In this document: in pieces, positions 1-8,363 of the stretch
Layout of the letters: each line of letters starts with the position of its first letter
Position numbering within the stretch: position 1 is the stretch's first letter
DNA from: Dechloromonas denitrificans
GTDB lineage: Bacteria > Pseudomonadota > Gammaproteobacteria > Burkholderiales > Rhodocyclaceae
DNA length: 44,555 nucleotides
Direction of reading: 5' to 3'
Assembly (NCBI RefSeq): GCF_001551835.1
Contig: NZ_LODL01000019.1
Coordinates: 193,294 to 237,848 of the forward strand
Made by a program: the position numbers and the translations under genes
Notes under the pieces: model-generated
Databases searched by the model: none
The model's input: only the letters and a program-made list of their open reading frames with translations
What the model was told of the DNA's origin: nothing

Positions 1-1046
1 CCGCCATAGAGCTTGTCGGCCCGCAATTCGTTCCATGGCGCATCTTCCCGCAGGCGGCGCACCAGGTCGGGATTGCTGATGAAGGGCCGGCCGAAGGCGA
101 TCAGATCGGCCTGACCATCGTTCACAGCGGCTTGCGCCATGGCCCGGTTGTAGCCGTTGTTGAGCATCCAGGCACCGGCAAAACGCTGCTTGAGCGCCGC
201 GTAATCGAAGGGCTTGGCCGTTGCCGGAGTGCGCTCACCGCCCGTTTCGCCTTCGATCACATGCAGGTAGGCGAGGCCGAGCGGCGCCAGTTGTTCGACG
301 ACGTAGTTGAACAGGGCCTGCGGATCGCTATCGAGCGGCGTGTCGCTGAAGGTGGTCAGCGGACTGAAGCGGACACCGGTCCGACCGCCACCGATTTCAC
401 CGGCCACCGCCTGCATCACTTCGAGCAACAGGCGGGCGCGGTTGGCGATGCTGCCGCCGTACGGCCCGCTGCGGTCATTGACGCTGTCGCGCAAGAACTG
501 GTCGAGCAGATAGGAGTTGGCGGCATGTACCTCGACACCGTCGAAACCGGCTTCGATGGCGAGGGCGGCGGCGCGCCGGTAATCGGCGACCAGGCCGGGC
601 AGTTCGTCATCGCGCAGGGCCCGCGGCGCGGAAACCGGGACGAAACCGTCGCGGGTAAAGGTCATCGCCTCGGGCCGCCGATTGGTCGGGGAAACCGGGG
701 CGGCGCCGTCCGGCAACAGGGAGCTGTGCGAGATGCGACCAACGTGCCAGAGCTGGAGCACGATACGCCCACCTTCAGCATGCACCGCATTGGTCACCTT
801 GCGCCAGGCGGCGACCTGCCCGGTCGTGTAGATGCCCGGGGTATCGAGATAACCCTGCGCCATCGGGCTGATCTGGCTCGCCTCGGCAATGATCAGGCCG
901 GCACTCGCCCGCTGCCGGTAATACTCGACGGTCAGCGGACCCGGCTGCAAGCCTTCGACGGCACGGTTGCGGGTCAGCGGCGCCATGACGATGCGGTTGG
1001 CGAGCGGGATATCACCGACTTTGATGGGATCGAACAATGAACTCAT
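1..1046 (-). CDS. nemA: Old yellow enzyme family NADH:flavin oxidoreductase (NemA-like), 3' end cut by window edge
   Basis: Reading down from an ATG at 1046 (AGGAGA ribosome site 6-7 bases upstream) gives 348 codons still open at base 1, so the last few residues are missing. The protein is an FMN-dependent (beta/alpha)8-barrel ene-reductase. It has the opening MSSLFDPIKVGD, the LQLWHVGRIS strand (about 97-106), the HAAN substrate/flavin motif at H174-N177 followed by LLDQFLRDSVNDRSGPYGGS, and the FGRPFISNPD phosphate-binding end. The family reduces electrophilic alkenes, quinones, nitrate esters and N-ethylmaleimide. It follows a NemR-like repressor gene on the same strand and has its own operator copy in front, so induction by electrophiles is likely. 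The exact substrate cannot be read from sequence. The nemA name rests on the pairing with the regulator. Confidence 0.9.
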   Translation of the reverse strand, partial: MSSLFDPIKVGDIPLANRIVMAPLTRNRAVEGLQPGPLTVEYYRQRASAGLIIAEASQISPMAQGYLDTPGIYTTGQVAAWRKVTNAVHAEGGRIVLQLWHVGRISHSSLLPDGAAPVSPTNRRPEAMTFTRDGFVPVSAPRALRDDELPGLVADYRRAAALAIEAGFDGVEVHAANSYLLDQFLRDSVNDRSGPYGGSIANRARLLLEVMQAVAGEIGGGRTGVRFSPLTTFSDTPLDSDPQALFNYVVEQLAPLGLAYLHVIEGETGGERTPATAKPFDYAALKQRFAGAWMLNNGYNRAMAQAAVNDGQADLIAFGRPFISNPDLVRRLREDAPWNELRADKLYG

Positions 1047-1079
1047 GGATCTTCTCCTGGGTGGGAAATGCGTATGCTT

Positions 1080-1100
1080 TATTAGACCGGTCGTCTAATA
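1080..1100. promoter_or_regulatory. NemR-type operator in front of the ene-reductase gene
   Basis: A 21-bp inverted repeat has two perfect 8-base arms (TATTAGAC and GTCTAATA) around CGGTC. It lies 34 bases before the reductase start codon, where a promoter is expected. The same core (TAGAC-N5-GTCTA) recurs at 1761-1775 before the tetR gene. It resembles the TAGACC/GGTCTA operator described for E. coli NemR. Binding by the neighbouring TetR protein is inferred. Confidence 0.8.
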
Positions 1101-1154
1101 ACAATGGTAAAAAATAGGCCGCGGGCAACGGCGGCCGGTTCAATGCATGGCAAC

Positions 1155-1739
1155 TCAGTGTGACAAAATCTTTTCCGTAACCTGCAGGGCGTTATCGAGG
1201 GCCTTGCTGTCGCGATGCAACTTGCCGAGCAAGCTGGCCCCCAGCCAGAGTTGGTAGAGCATCTGGGCGGTAGCGAGCGGTGCCAGGGCCGGCAGCGACC
1301 CGTCCGCCACACCGGCTTCGATCAATTGGGCGAGGCGGGCAACGATTTGGTCGGTGCCATCGCGCAGGGTTATCCGCATCGCGTCCGACAGGTCGGCCAC
1401 CTCGGCACTCAGTTTGACGACCAGGCATTTCTGCTCGCTGCAGTCGGCACACTGCGAATGCCGCCACTGCTGCCAGAACTGCATCAGGCGTTGACGCCCC
1501 GAGACCTCTTCGTTGTGCAACAGGCCATCGATTTCGGCCAGGTAACAATCGAAATGATCCTTGAGCAAGGCCTGGCCAAACAACTCCTTGGATTCGAAGT
1601 AATGGTAGAACGAGCCCTTCGGCACGCCGGCCGTTTTCAGGATTTCGTTCAGACCGACACTCGAAAAGCCCTTGCCGGCAATAATCCGCTTGCCGGTATC
1701 GATAACGTGCTGCCGAGTGTTGTCGTGACGAATGTTCAT
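1155..1739 (-). CDS. nemR: TetR-family electrophile-sensing repressor (NemR-like)
   Basis: A 194-residue protein with the TetR helix-turn-helix at about residues 10-55 (GFSSVGLNEILKTAGV then KGSFYHYFESKE) and an all-helical ligand domain. The segment QKCLVVKLSAEVADLSDAM closely matches E. coli NemR as I recall it. Cys105 sits where NemR has its redox- and electrophile-sensing Cys106; further cysteines are at 97 and 100. The closing LWLGASLLGKLHR and NALQVTEKIL also follow NemR. The gene precedes the ene-reductase on the same strand by 108 bases. Operators lie before both genes, so autorepression and repression of the reductase are expected. The ATG at 1739 has only a weak ribosome site, but the usual NemR N-terminus begins here. 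Confidence 0.88.
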   Translation of the reverse strand: MNIRHDNTRQHVIDTGKRIIAGKGFSSVGLNEILKTAGVPKGSFYHYFESKELFGQALLKDHFDCYLAEIDGLLHNEEVSGRQRLMQFWQQWRHSQCADCSEQKCLVVKLSAEVADLSDAMRITLRDGTDQIVARLAQLIEAGVADGSLPALAPLATAQMLYQLWLGASLLGKLHRDSKALDNALQVTEKILSH

Positions 1740-1759
1740 GCGGACAAGATTGCCACAAA

Positions 1760-1776
1760 TTAGACCGGTCGTCTAG
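1760..1776. promoter_or_regulatory. NemR-type operator in front of tetR
   Basis: The core TAGAC-CGGTC-GTCTA is identical over 15 bases to the copy at 1082-1098 and sits about 20 bases before the repressor start codon. The outer arms are less symmetric than in the first copy, so this may be the weaker site. Negative autoregulation is inferred from the position. Confidence 0.75.
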
Positions 1777-1848
1777 TTCACGATTTATTTATTGCCGGCA
1801 ATGGCTGGGCGACGCTTTCCGACCGGCTCCCCCGCCCTGGCTGGCGGA

Positions 1849-4770
1849 TCAGTTCGAAGCAGCCCCGACGAAAGCCTCAATATCGACTTCGTCGATCTGC
1901 TCGGCTCGCATGAAGCGTTCGGCGTATTCCCGGTAAACGCCGGCCCGCAGGAAAATGTCGAACAGCTCGCCATCGATGTGCTGTTCCTTTTTCATCATCG
2001 CCATGATGCGGATCGCCTCCGACAGCTTCTTGCCTTTCTTGTACGGCCGATCAACTGCGGTCAACGCTTCGAAAATGTCGGAAATCGCCATCATCCGGGC
2101 GACCGGACTCATCTCCTCGCGGCGCAGGCGTTTGGGGTAACCGGTACCGTCCATTTTCTCGTGGTGGCCGCCGGCGATCTCGGGCACCTGGCGCAGATGC
2201 TTGGGAAACGGCAACTGGGTCAGCATCATGATGGTCTGGATGATGTGCTCGTTGATCTTGTAGCGTTCTTCGTCCGACAGCGTGCCGCGCGCCACGCCGA
2301 GGTTGTGCAGTTCACCCCGGTTGTAGAGCAGTTCCGGCGGCGGCATGCGGAAGCCCCAGCGATTATCGTCCGGCATCTGGTCGCGCACCCCGCGTTCGAA
2401 GCGATGCTCCGGCTTGTCGGCCAGCAACGGCTCGTCGACCGGCAGAGCGGACGCCGGTGTGCGTTCCTTGCGCGCCTTTTCCTCGTGCGAGATGCCGAGC
2501 CGGTCATCGAGCGTCCGCCGCCAGGTCCGGCCGGCAATCGCCTTGAGACGCTCGATTTTTTCCGGCGCCATGAATTCGCCGCCCTCGTTGCAGGTCGCGA
2601 CGAAGGCAAAATCGGCATCGAGGGCTGCGAGCTGTTCGCTCAGCCTGTCCCGCGCCGCCGCTTCCGGCTCGCCACCGGCAATGGCTTGCAGGCAAGCGAT
2701 TTCGGCATCGCGCTTGAGCACCTCGAAACGCATCCGGACTTCATGAATGCGGTCGTAAAGCGATTCGAGCTTGGTCGCCTTGTCGACGACATATTCGGGC
2801 GTCGTCACCTTGCCGCAGTCGTGCAACCAGGCCGCGACATGCACTGACTCCCAGCCCTCCTCGTCGAGTTGAAAGTCCTGGTAAGGGCCACTCGATTCGG
2901 CACAGGCCGCTTTCGCCAGCATCTTGGTCAGCTCCGGCACACGGGCGCAATGGCCGCCGGTGTAAGGGCTTTTGGCATCGATCGCGCCGGCGATCATCTG
3001 GATGAAGGACTCGAAGAGCACCTTCTGGGCATGGATCAATTCCTTGCTCTCGATGGAGACCGCCGACGATCCTGACAAGGCCTCAATGAAACGCAGGCGC
3101 GCCTGGTCGGTTTCGCTCAGCCGGAACAGCACCATGGCACCCACCAGATTATGCTGACGATTGAGCAGCGGCACGGCAATGGCATGATTTTTACCGGGCA
3201 GGCAGCTCGCATCGGCGACGCCCAGCGCCGTGAGGTCGGCCTCGCCGAGCAGGCCCGCCCGCGCGCAACCGGAGGCGATGGCCGAACTCAGCAGCGGCCC
3301 GGCCAAGGCCGGATCGAGCGCGGCGCTTTCGGCCAGCATCGGCGCCCCATCCGCTTTCATGGCGGCGGCCTGGACCAGCCGATCGTTCTCGGCCAGGTAG
3401 AGGATGCCGGCTTCGGCTTCGGCGGCCGAAATGGTTTCCCGCAACAAACTGGGCAGCAAGCGACTGAAATTGTTCTCGCTGGCGACCGCCATGCTGATAT
3501 CGAGGAAACGCCGGATCGTCCGCTTCATGACGCCCATCGTCACCGCCAGTTCATTGACCTCGAGCACCATCGAGTCGACCGCGATCGGATGCGAGAACTC
3601 GAAGCGACGGATTGATTCTGCCTCCCCGACCAGTTGCTGCAATTCCTTGGAAATGCGGCGCGCCAGTGCCAGCGTTGCCGGGATGGCCAGCAAGATCACC
3701 AGCAGCATGGCGAAAACCAGCTGATGCATCAGCTTGTGAGCCGGCGCCATCAACTCCTGATCGGGAATCGCCGCTACCAGGAAAAGCGGATTGGTGCCTT
3801 CGAGCTTGAACGGGCGAATCGACGTGTGCCAACGCTCACCATCAAGCGTCAGCCCGCCGTTTTGCGCGGCCTGTTCATCCAGCTTGAAACTGGCGGACGT
3901 GAACTGGGCCAGCACCGGTACGCCCAAGTCCCGGATATTTGGTAGATGCAAAGGCTCCGGCGCCTGCCCGACCGTCGGCAGAGCTTTGCTGAAGTCATCG
4001 GCAGCGATGACCTGCCCCGCCGCATTGCTCAGCACCAGATGGGTACCAGGCGTCACTTTCTGCGCGGCAAGCAATTGATTCAGTGTTTCCAGGCCAATAT
4101 CGGCCCCAACCACGGCGCCGCCCTTGCTGGCCCGGCTGGCGATGGTGGTGCCCGGCTTGCCGGAGGTAAAGAACAGGTAGGGCGGCGTCTTGATCTGGCC
4201 GCTGGCGCGCATGGCGGCGGTGTACCAGTCGCGGTTGCGCGGATCGAACTTCGCCGCATACTCGGGGCGTGTATCGCTGCGCAGCGTCACCAGCGCCGCG
4301 TCGAAATAGATGAAACGGCCGCTGCTGCCACCTTCGGCGCGCTCGATACTCTGCACGATGTAGGCCGTTCCCGCGGGCGCCGCAAAATACTTGAGTTCCG
4401 CCGCCTCCGTCACTCGCCGGAGCAGGAAGAAATCACCGCTCTCATAGCCGACATACAGTGAAGTCAGCGCACTTGAGCTATTCAGCAATTCGCGCATGAA
4501 ATCGAGCTGGCTCAGGCGCCCCTCGAAAGTTCGTTGCTGCGTGATCTCATTGAGGCCAAGCAGGCGGGTCGCCACCTCGGCCGGCGCCAGCAGGCCGGTA
4601 AAATTACCGAGCATCTCGCGGTGGATGCGGGTACTCAGCTCGGCCGCGGTCGATTCAAGAATATCCTGGCTGATCTTGTAGCCGATGCCGCCGATCACCC
4701 CGCCGACCAGCAAGGTCAGGATCAGGAACAGGGTTGAGATATGAACCTGAAGCGGGAAACGGCGTTTCAT
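1849..4770 (-). CDS. Membrane sensor with Cache, HAMP, GAF and HD-GYP domains; probable c-di-GMP phosphodiesterase
   Basis: A 973-residue protein. Membrane helix 1 is at about 11-33. A periplasmic double-Cache-like region (about 35-345, with FDPRNRDWYTAA at 175-187) follows, then membrane helix 2 at about 350-371, a HAMP-like segment to about 425, a GAF-like domain at about 425-575, and HD-GYP from about 588. The catalytic HD is H650-D651 (AWLHDCGK) and the GYP part is HHEKMDGTGYP at 869-879. DAKSPYTGGH and SDIFEALTAVDRPYK are typical of active enzymes that hydrolyse c-di-GMP. Roughly 160 residues rich in charged helix (about 665-830) are inserted between the HD half and the GYP half, far more than usual. 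The ATG follows GAGG with good spacing. The ligand is unknown. Confidence 0.9.
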   Translation of the reverse strand: MKRRFPLQVHISTLFLILTLLVGGVIGGIGYKISQDILESTAAELSTRIHREMLGNFTGLLAPAEVATRLLGLNEITQQRTFEGRLSQLDFMRELLNSSSALTSLYVGYESGDFFLLRRVTEAAELKYFAAPAGTAYIVQSIERAEGGSSGRFIYFDAALVTLRSDTRPEYAAKFDPRNRDWYTAAMRASGQIKTPPYLFFTSGKPGTTIASRASKGGAVVGADIGLETLNQLLAAQKVTPGTHLVLSNAAGQVIAADDFSKALPTVGQAPEPLHLPNIRDLGVPVLAQFTSASFKLDEQAAQNGGLTLDGERWHTSIRPFKLEGTNPLFLVAAIPDQELMAPAHKLMHQLVFAMLLVILLAIPATLALARRISKELQQLVGEAESIRRFEFSHPIAVDSMVLEVNELAVTMGVMKRTIRRFLDISMAVASENNFSRLLPSLLRETISAAEAEAGILYLAENDRLVQAAAMKADGAPMLAESAALDPALAGPLLSSAIASGCARAGLLGEADLTALGVADASCLPGKNHAIAVPLLNRQHNLVGAMVLFRLSETDQARLRFIEALSGSSAVSIESKELIHAQKVLFESFIQMIAGAIDAKSPYTGGHCARVPELTKMLAKAACAESSGPYQDFQLDEEGWESVHVAAWLHDCGKVTTPEYVVDKATKLESLYDRIHEVRMRFEVLKRDAEIACLQAIAGGEPEAAARDRLSEQLAALDADFAFVATCNEGGEFMAPEKIERLKAIAGRTWRRTLDDRLGISHEEKARKERTPASALPVDEPLLADKPEHRFERGVRDQMPDDNRWGFRMPPPELLYNRGELHNLGVARGTLSDEERYKINEHIIQTIMMLTQLPFPKHLRQVPEIAGGHHEKMDGTGYPKRLRREEMSPVARMMAISDIFEALTAVDRPYKKGKKLSEAIRIMAMMKKEQHIDGELFDIFLRAGVYREYAERFMRAEQIDEVDIEAFVGAASN

Positions 4771-4869
4771 GGCAGCCTCGACAAGCGAAGATATGCGGCC
4801 ATGATACGCACACTACCGCCGCCAGGTCGATGGCGGAGGGCTTATCGCAGCGGAATGAACCGGCTTTTT

Positions 4870-4902
4870 GAAAATTGCCGTTTTTTAGCCGTCGACCGCA
4901 GC
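4870..4902 (-). repeat. 33-bp dispersed element, copy A
   Basis: Read on the minus strand: GCTGCGGTCGAC, then a 14-base middle (GGCTAAAAAACGGC), then AATTTTC. It matches the other copies base for base in length. It overlaps the 3' end of the small membrane protein gene and supplies its last four codons and its TAA stop. Unlike copies C and D, its middle does not form a clean hairpin. Confidence 0.75.
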
Positions 4903-5130
4903 ATCCTCATTCGGCAGCGGTGGTTGCGGCCGACTGATGACATAAAGCACCACGGTGCAGGCACCGAGAAAACCGACTGCGGCCAGGGCGCTCGGCACCC
5001 AGGTATCGGCCAGCCCGCGCTCCATCCACAACCAGACAAACAGGCCGAAGGCCGGCAGGGCCAGCAAGGCGCAAAAAACGGCAGTGGCCAAGGCCACTTT
5101 TTGTCCGATATGACGTTTCAGATCACTCAC
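4885..5130 (-). CDS. Small two-helix membrane protein of unknown function
   Basis: An 81-residue protein. I start it at the GTG at 5130, because GGAGGA lies 6 bases before it and the GTGA overlaps the TGA of the upstream gene (translational coupling). The ATG at 5154 has no ribosome site. Two hydrophobic helices are visible: VALATAVFCALLALPAFGLF (about 13-35) and a segment around PSALAAVGFLGACTVVLYVI (about 44-65). A short hydrophilic tail ends in DAAVDG. I do not recognise a family. It probably works with the secretin-like protein it is coupled to. The stop codon lies inside a copy of the 33-bp element, so the natural C-terminus may have been altered by that insertion (inference). Confidence 0.65.
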   Translation of the reverse strand: MSDLKRHIGQKVALATAVFCALLALPAFGLFVWLWMERGLADTWVPSALAAVGFLGACTVVLYVISRPQPPLPNEDAAVDG

Positions 5131-5912
5131 TCTACTTCCTCCACCATAAGCCATATTGAGCGATTGTCACGAGCATCGCTGGTTGAAAGACTGAGCGCTC
5201 CACTCTGATTACCACTGGCCTGGCGGCCGCTGCCGCCCAGCTCTATCCATTCGCCGAGGCGCCCGGAAACCGTCGTCGACAAGCGCTGGCTGTTGATACT
5301 GCCATAGCCGCCCTGACTGGCCGCCTGCTGGCTGATATCGAGCGTTACCCGCTCGCCGTTGAGGCGGGGTACGGCATAGAAGCCGCGTCCGACATCCTGA
5401 TAAACCACCGTTTCATTGACCACTGCCCCACCCGGCCCGATCACCACCTGGCGCATCGGAATCGGCAAGGAACGGCCAACCTGGATAAAAGCTTGCCCAC
5501 CTTCGACCGTCTGCACCATTTGCGCGGCGCTTTCGCCGCGCACGCTCTTGGTGTCCCAAACCCGGGCCTCGACATTGCTGCGCCGCGTGCTGCCGAGCAC
5601 GACCTGGCCACTGGCCTCGCCGCCACGGGCGCTGTCCTCGGCCTGCCGGTTCTGGCTGACGCGAATGATCAAACGCCGCGTCGGCGTATCGATCGCCGCC
5701 AACGCCTTCTTGATGTCCGCCCGGTTGCGCGGCGAGGCACGCAGGAACAACTGGTTGTTCAGGCCGGTCAAGGTACCGCCCGGCTCGACCAACGGCAGCA
5801 GCACGGGCAGGACCTGCTCGACGCTCTTGCTCTTCAGTTCGATGACTTCCAGTTGCTGCGCCCAGACCGGCGCGGCAAACCACAGGCTCAGTAATAACAG
5901 GATTCTTTGCAT
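5127..5912 (-). CDS. Stand-alone secretin-like (NolW-type) periplasmic protein
   Basis: A 261-residue protein with a clear signal peptide (MQRILLLLSLWFAAPVWAQQ, cleavage near 18/19). Residues 20-85 read as a secretin N-domain: ELKSKSVEQVLPVLLPLVEP, then NNQLFLRASPRNRADIKKALAAID. A later part (about 132-225) resembles the start of a secretin beta-domain: VEGGQAFIQVGRSLPIPM and RLGEWIELGG. The long barrel-forming remainder of a true secretin (usually above 500 residues) is absent, so it is unlikely to form a pore alone. GGAGG precedes the ATG. It lies between an HD-GYP gene and the coupled small membrane protein. A role in the envelope or in assembling a secretion or pilus machine is possible but unproven. 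Confidence 0.75.
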   Translation of the reverse strand: MQRILLLLSLWFAAPVWAQQLEVIELKSKSVEQVLPVLLPLVEPGGTLTGLNNQLFLRASPRNRADIKKALAAIDTPTRRLIIRVSQNRQAEDSARGGEASGQVVLGSTRRSNVEARVWDTKSVRGESAAQMVQTVEGGQAFIQVGRSLPIPMRQVVIGPGGAVVNETVVYQDVGRGFYAVPRLNGERVTLDISQQAASQGGYGSINSQRLSTTVSGRLGEWIELGGSGRQASGNQSGALSLSTSDARDNRSIWLMVEEVE

Positions 5913-5939
5913 GGCATGGCCTCCGTCAGAAATGCCGGG

Positions 5940-7187
5940 CTAGTTCTGGCACAGGGCGATGCGGTGGCACTGCGCGAGGTCCGCCGCCACCGCCGCGACG
6001 ACGGTCGCGTCGGCCCGGCCGCTGGCCGCCCGTTCGTGCAGGATCGTCATGATCTGCGCCGGCGACATCGGCTTGCGATAGGGCCGCTCCTGGGCCAGCG
6101 CCTGAAAAATATCGGCGACGTTGATGATACGCGCCGCCAGCGGCAAGGCATCGCCACCGAGATGAAAAGGGTAACCGTGTCCATCCGGCGTTTCGTGGTG
6201 GTAAGAAGCCCAGCGGGCAATTTCATCGATCGCATGCAGCGGCTTCAAGACTTGCAGCGTGGCGTAGCTGTGCCCCTTCATGATGTCGAACTGATGCGGC
6301 GTCAGCGGGTCGTGGCCCTCGATGATCTCGTCGGGAATCTGTAGTTTGCCGATGTCGTGCAACAAACCGGCCACCTCGATTTTTTCGCAGGTGACGGCAT
6401 CCAGGCCCAGGCGTTCGGCCAGGTAGCGCGACAGCCGGGCAACGCCACGTGAATGCTGCTCGGTATAGGGCGACTTGGCGTCGATGATGCGGGCAAAAAT
6501 ATCGGCGCAGCGCTTGAAGTCATTCCAGCCGACCATCTGCAAATCGCCATGGGACTCCATGTCCGTATGGTATTGATGCACGCACTCCGGCTGCAGCGCC
6601 AGCCAGAATGCCTCGCCCTCGGAGATCGCCATGAAGGCATCGATCAGCTCGGGAGCGAACATCCGGCCACGCTCCCTGGCCAGACGCAGGCGAATTTCCT
6701 CGACATGCGCCAACAGGGTCTGCTCGGCGTGAAACGGTGCAGCCAGCACGTCGATCCGATCGGCGAGATAGATCAGGTTGGCAAAGCGCGCCGTATTGTC
6801 CGGCAGGCTTTGTTGCAGCAACCATTCCCAACGGCTGTGGTGGAAACGGACGATATTGGCCAGATGTGCCAGCGGCGGAAAATCGACCAGCAAGTCGTAA
6901 CCGCGAACGCAGTGCGCATCCGCCCCGGCCCACTCGAGATCGACGACCAACCGGCGATGGACGCGGGTCGATGAAACACCGCAGTCATGCAGCAGGCCGG
7001 CATCGTAGAGCAGCAGTTGCTCCGCTTCCGGCCAGCCCATGTGACAGGCCAACTCGCGCGCCAGCATGGCGACGCGGCGGCCATGCAGCACATCGTCGAC
7101 ACCGACCAGGTCGACGGCATGGGCGATGGTCATCACCAACAGCCTCAGGTCGATGGCCAGGTCTTCCGGAAGCGTGGCGGTAAGCAA
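5940..7187 (-). CDS. HD-GYP protein with two HD domains; probable c-di-GMP phosphodiesterase
   Basis: A 415-residue cytosolic protein with no membrane helix. The N-terminal HD-like half has LLHDCG at 65-70 and FHH at 115-117. The C-terminal half is a full HD-GYP domain: DAKSPYTEQHSRG (236-248), GLLHDIGKLQIPDEII with catalytic H277-D278, HHETPDGHGYP at 330-340, and VADIFQALAQERPYRK. All expected metal and GYP residues are present, so activity is likely. The first possible start is a TTG at 7187, only three bases after the zapE stop, which suggests coupling. An ATG 18 codons in (7133), with GAGG upstream, is an alternative, but it would trim the first helix. Confidence 0.88.
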   Translation of the reverse strand: MLTATLPEDLAIDLRLLVMTIAHAVDLVGVDDVLHGRRVAMLARELACHMGWPEAEQLLLYDAGLLHDCGVSSTRVHRRLVVDLEWAGADAHCVRGYDLLVDFPPLAHLANIVRFHHSRWEWLLQQSLPDNTARFANLIYLADRIDVLAAPFHAEQTLLAHVEEIRLRLARERGRMFAPELIDAFMAISEGEAFWLALQPECVHQYHTDMESHGDLQMVGWNDFKRCADIFARIIDAKSPYTEQHSRGVARLSRYLAERLGLDAVTCEKIEVAGLLHDIGKLQIPDEIIEGHDPLTPHQFDIMKGHSYATLQVLKPLHAIDEIARWASYHHETPDGHGYPFHLGGDALPLAARIINVADIFQALAQERPYRKPMSPAQIMTILHERAASGRADATVVAAVAADLAQCHRIALCQN

Positions 7188-7190
7188 CGG

Positions 7191-8306
7191 TCAGCTCGCG
7201 TTATGCGGCAGGGCCAGATATTCCTGGGAATGCATTTCGGTCATCCGGCTAACCGTACGGGCAAACTCGGAGGCCTGCGTTCCCTCGGTGTACAGCGCCT
7301 CCGGGGCACAATCGGCGGTTGCGATCAGCTTGACCTTGTGGTCGTAGAAGACATCGACCAGCCAGGTGAAGCGACGCGCTTCCGAGGCCTGGTGCTGGGT
7401 CATCTTCGGAATATGGGAGAGCAGCACCGTGTGATAGGCGCGGGCAATTTCCAGATAATCGTTCTGCGAACGCGGTCCACCGCAGAGGGTGCGGAAATCG
7501 AACCAGATCACGCCATGACCGCGCCGCACGGTATCGACCTGGCGCCCGAGAATCTCGACATGGCCGCCCTTCTTACCCTCCTCGCCGGCCACCATCCGGA
7601 AGTAGTCGAGCATCTTCTTCTCGGCGGCAGAATCGGCCGGGTGATGATAGATCTCGACCTGCTCCAGCGCGCGCAGCCGGTAGTCGATACCGGCTTCGAC
7701 TTCAAAGACGTTGAGGTGCTTCTGCAGCAGAGCAATGGTCGGCAAAAAGCTCTCGCGGTGCAGGCCGTCCGGATAGAGCTTTTCCGGCGGGTAGTTCGAG
7801 GTCATCACCAGGATGACCCCCTTGGCGAACAGCCCGTCCATCAGGCGCCCGAGAATCATCGCATCGGCGATGTCGGAAACGTGGAACTCGTCGAAACAGA
7901 GCAGTCGCACGTCACGGGCAATCTGCTCGGCCACCTTCAGCACCGGGTCCGTCTCACCCTTGAACTGCTCTAGATCGCGATGGATCTGCTGCATGAAGGC
8001 ATGGAAATGGATGCGCCGCTTGCGCCGGTAAGGCACCGAGTCGTAGAAGCAATCCATCAGGAAACTCTTGCCGCGGCCGACCCCGCCCCAGAAATACACG
8101 CCTTGTGGCGGCGTCGGCGGTGCAAGCAGACGCTTCAGCGTACTGCCCCGCTTGACCTTGAAGGCAAGCAGGTTCGAATAGAGCGACTGCAGTGCGCTGG
8201 CGGCGGCCATCTGGGCGGCATCGGCAACATAGCCCCGCGTCGCGAGCAGGGCCTCGTAGGCATCCATCATGCCATGGGCGGAAACGTTCAGTTTTTTGTG
8301 CGGCAT
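7191..8306 (-). CDS. zapE: Cell division ATPase ZapE (AFG1/LACE1 family)
   Basis: A 371-residue P-loop ATPase of the AFG1 family, of the usual bacterial length. Walker A is GVGRGKS (75-81) in YFWGGVGRGKSFLMD. RIHFHAFMQQIHRDL is family-specific. Walker B is LLCFDEFHV with D139-E140, followed by the sensor-like MTSNYPPEKLYPDGL. In E. coli, ZapE acts at the Z-ring under low-oxygen or heat stress; mitochondrial relatives handle misassembled respiratory subunits. Here it lies between two c-di-GMP phosphodiesterase genes and is followed after three bases by the double-HD gene, so the two are probably co-translated. Close to the TCA/Sdh cluster, a respiratory role is also conceivable. Confidence 0.93.
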   Translation of the reverse strand: MPHKKLNVSAHGMMDAYEALLATRGYVADAAQMAAASALQSLYSNLLAFKVKRGSTLKRLLAPPTPPQGVYFWGGVGRGKSFLMDCFYDSVPYRRKRRIHFHAFMQQIHRDLEQFKGETDPVLKVAEQIARDVRLLCFDEFHVSDIADAMILGRLMDGLFAKGVILVMTSNYPPEKLYPDGLHRESFLPTIALLQKHLNVFEVEAGIDYRLRALEQVEIYHHPADSAAEKKMLDYFRMVAGEEGKKGGHVEILGRQVDTVRRGHGVIWFDFRTLCGGPRSQNDYLEIARAYHTVLLSHIPKMTQHQASEARRFTWLVDVFYDHKVKLIATADCAPEALYTEGTQASEFARTVSRMTEMHSQEYLALPHNAS

Positions 8307-8363
8307 GACCAGATTTTAACAGGCCAGGCCGGCCCGCGCAGCGAAAGCGGGACTCGTCGGGAA

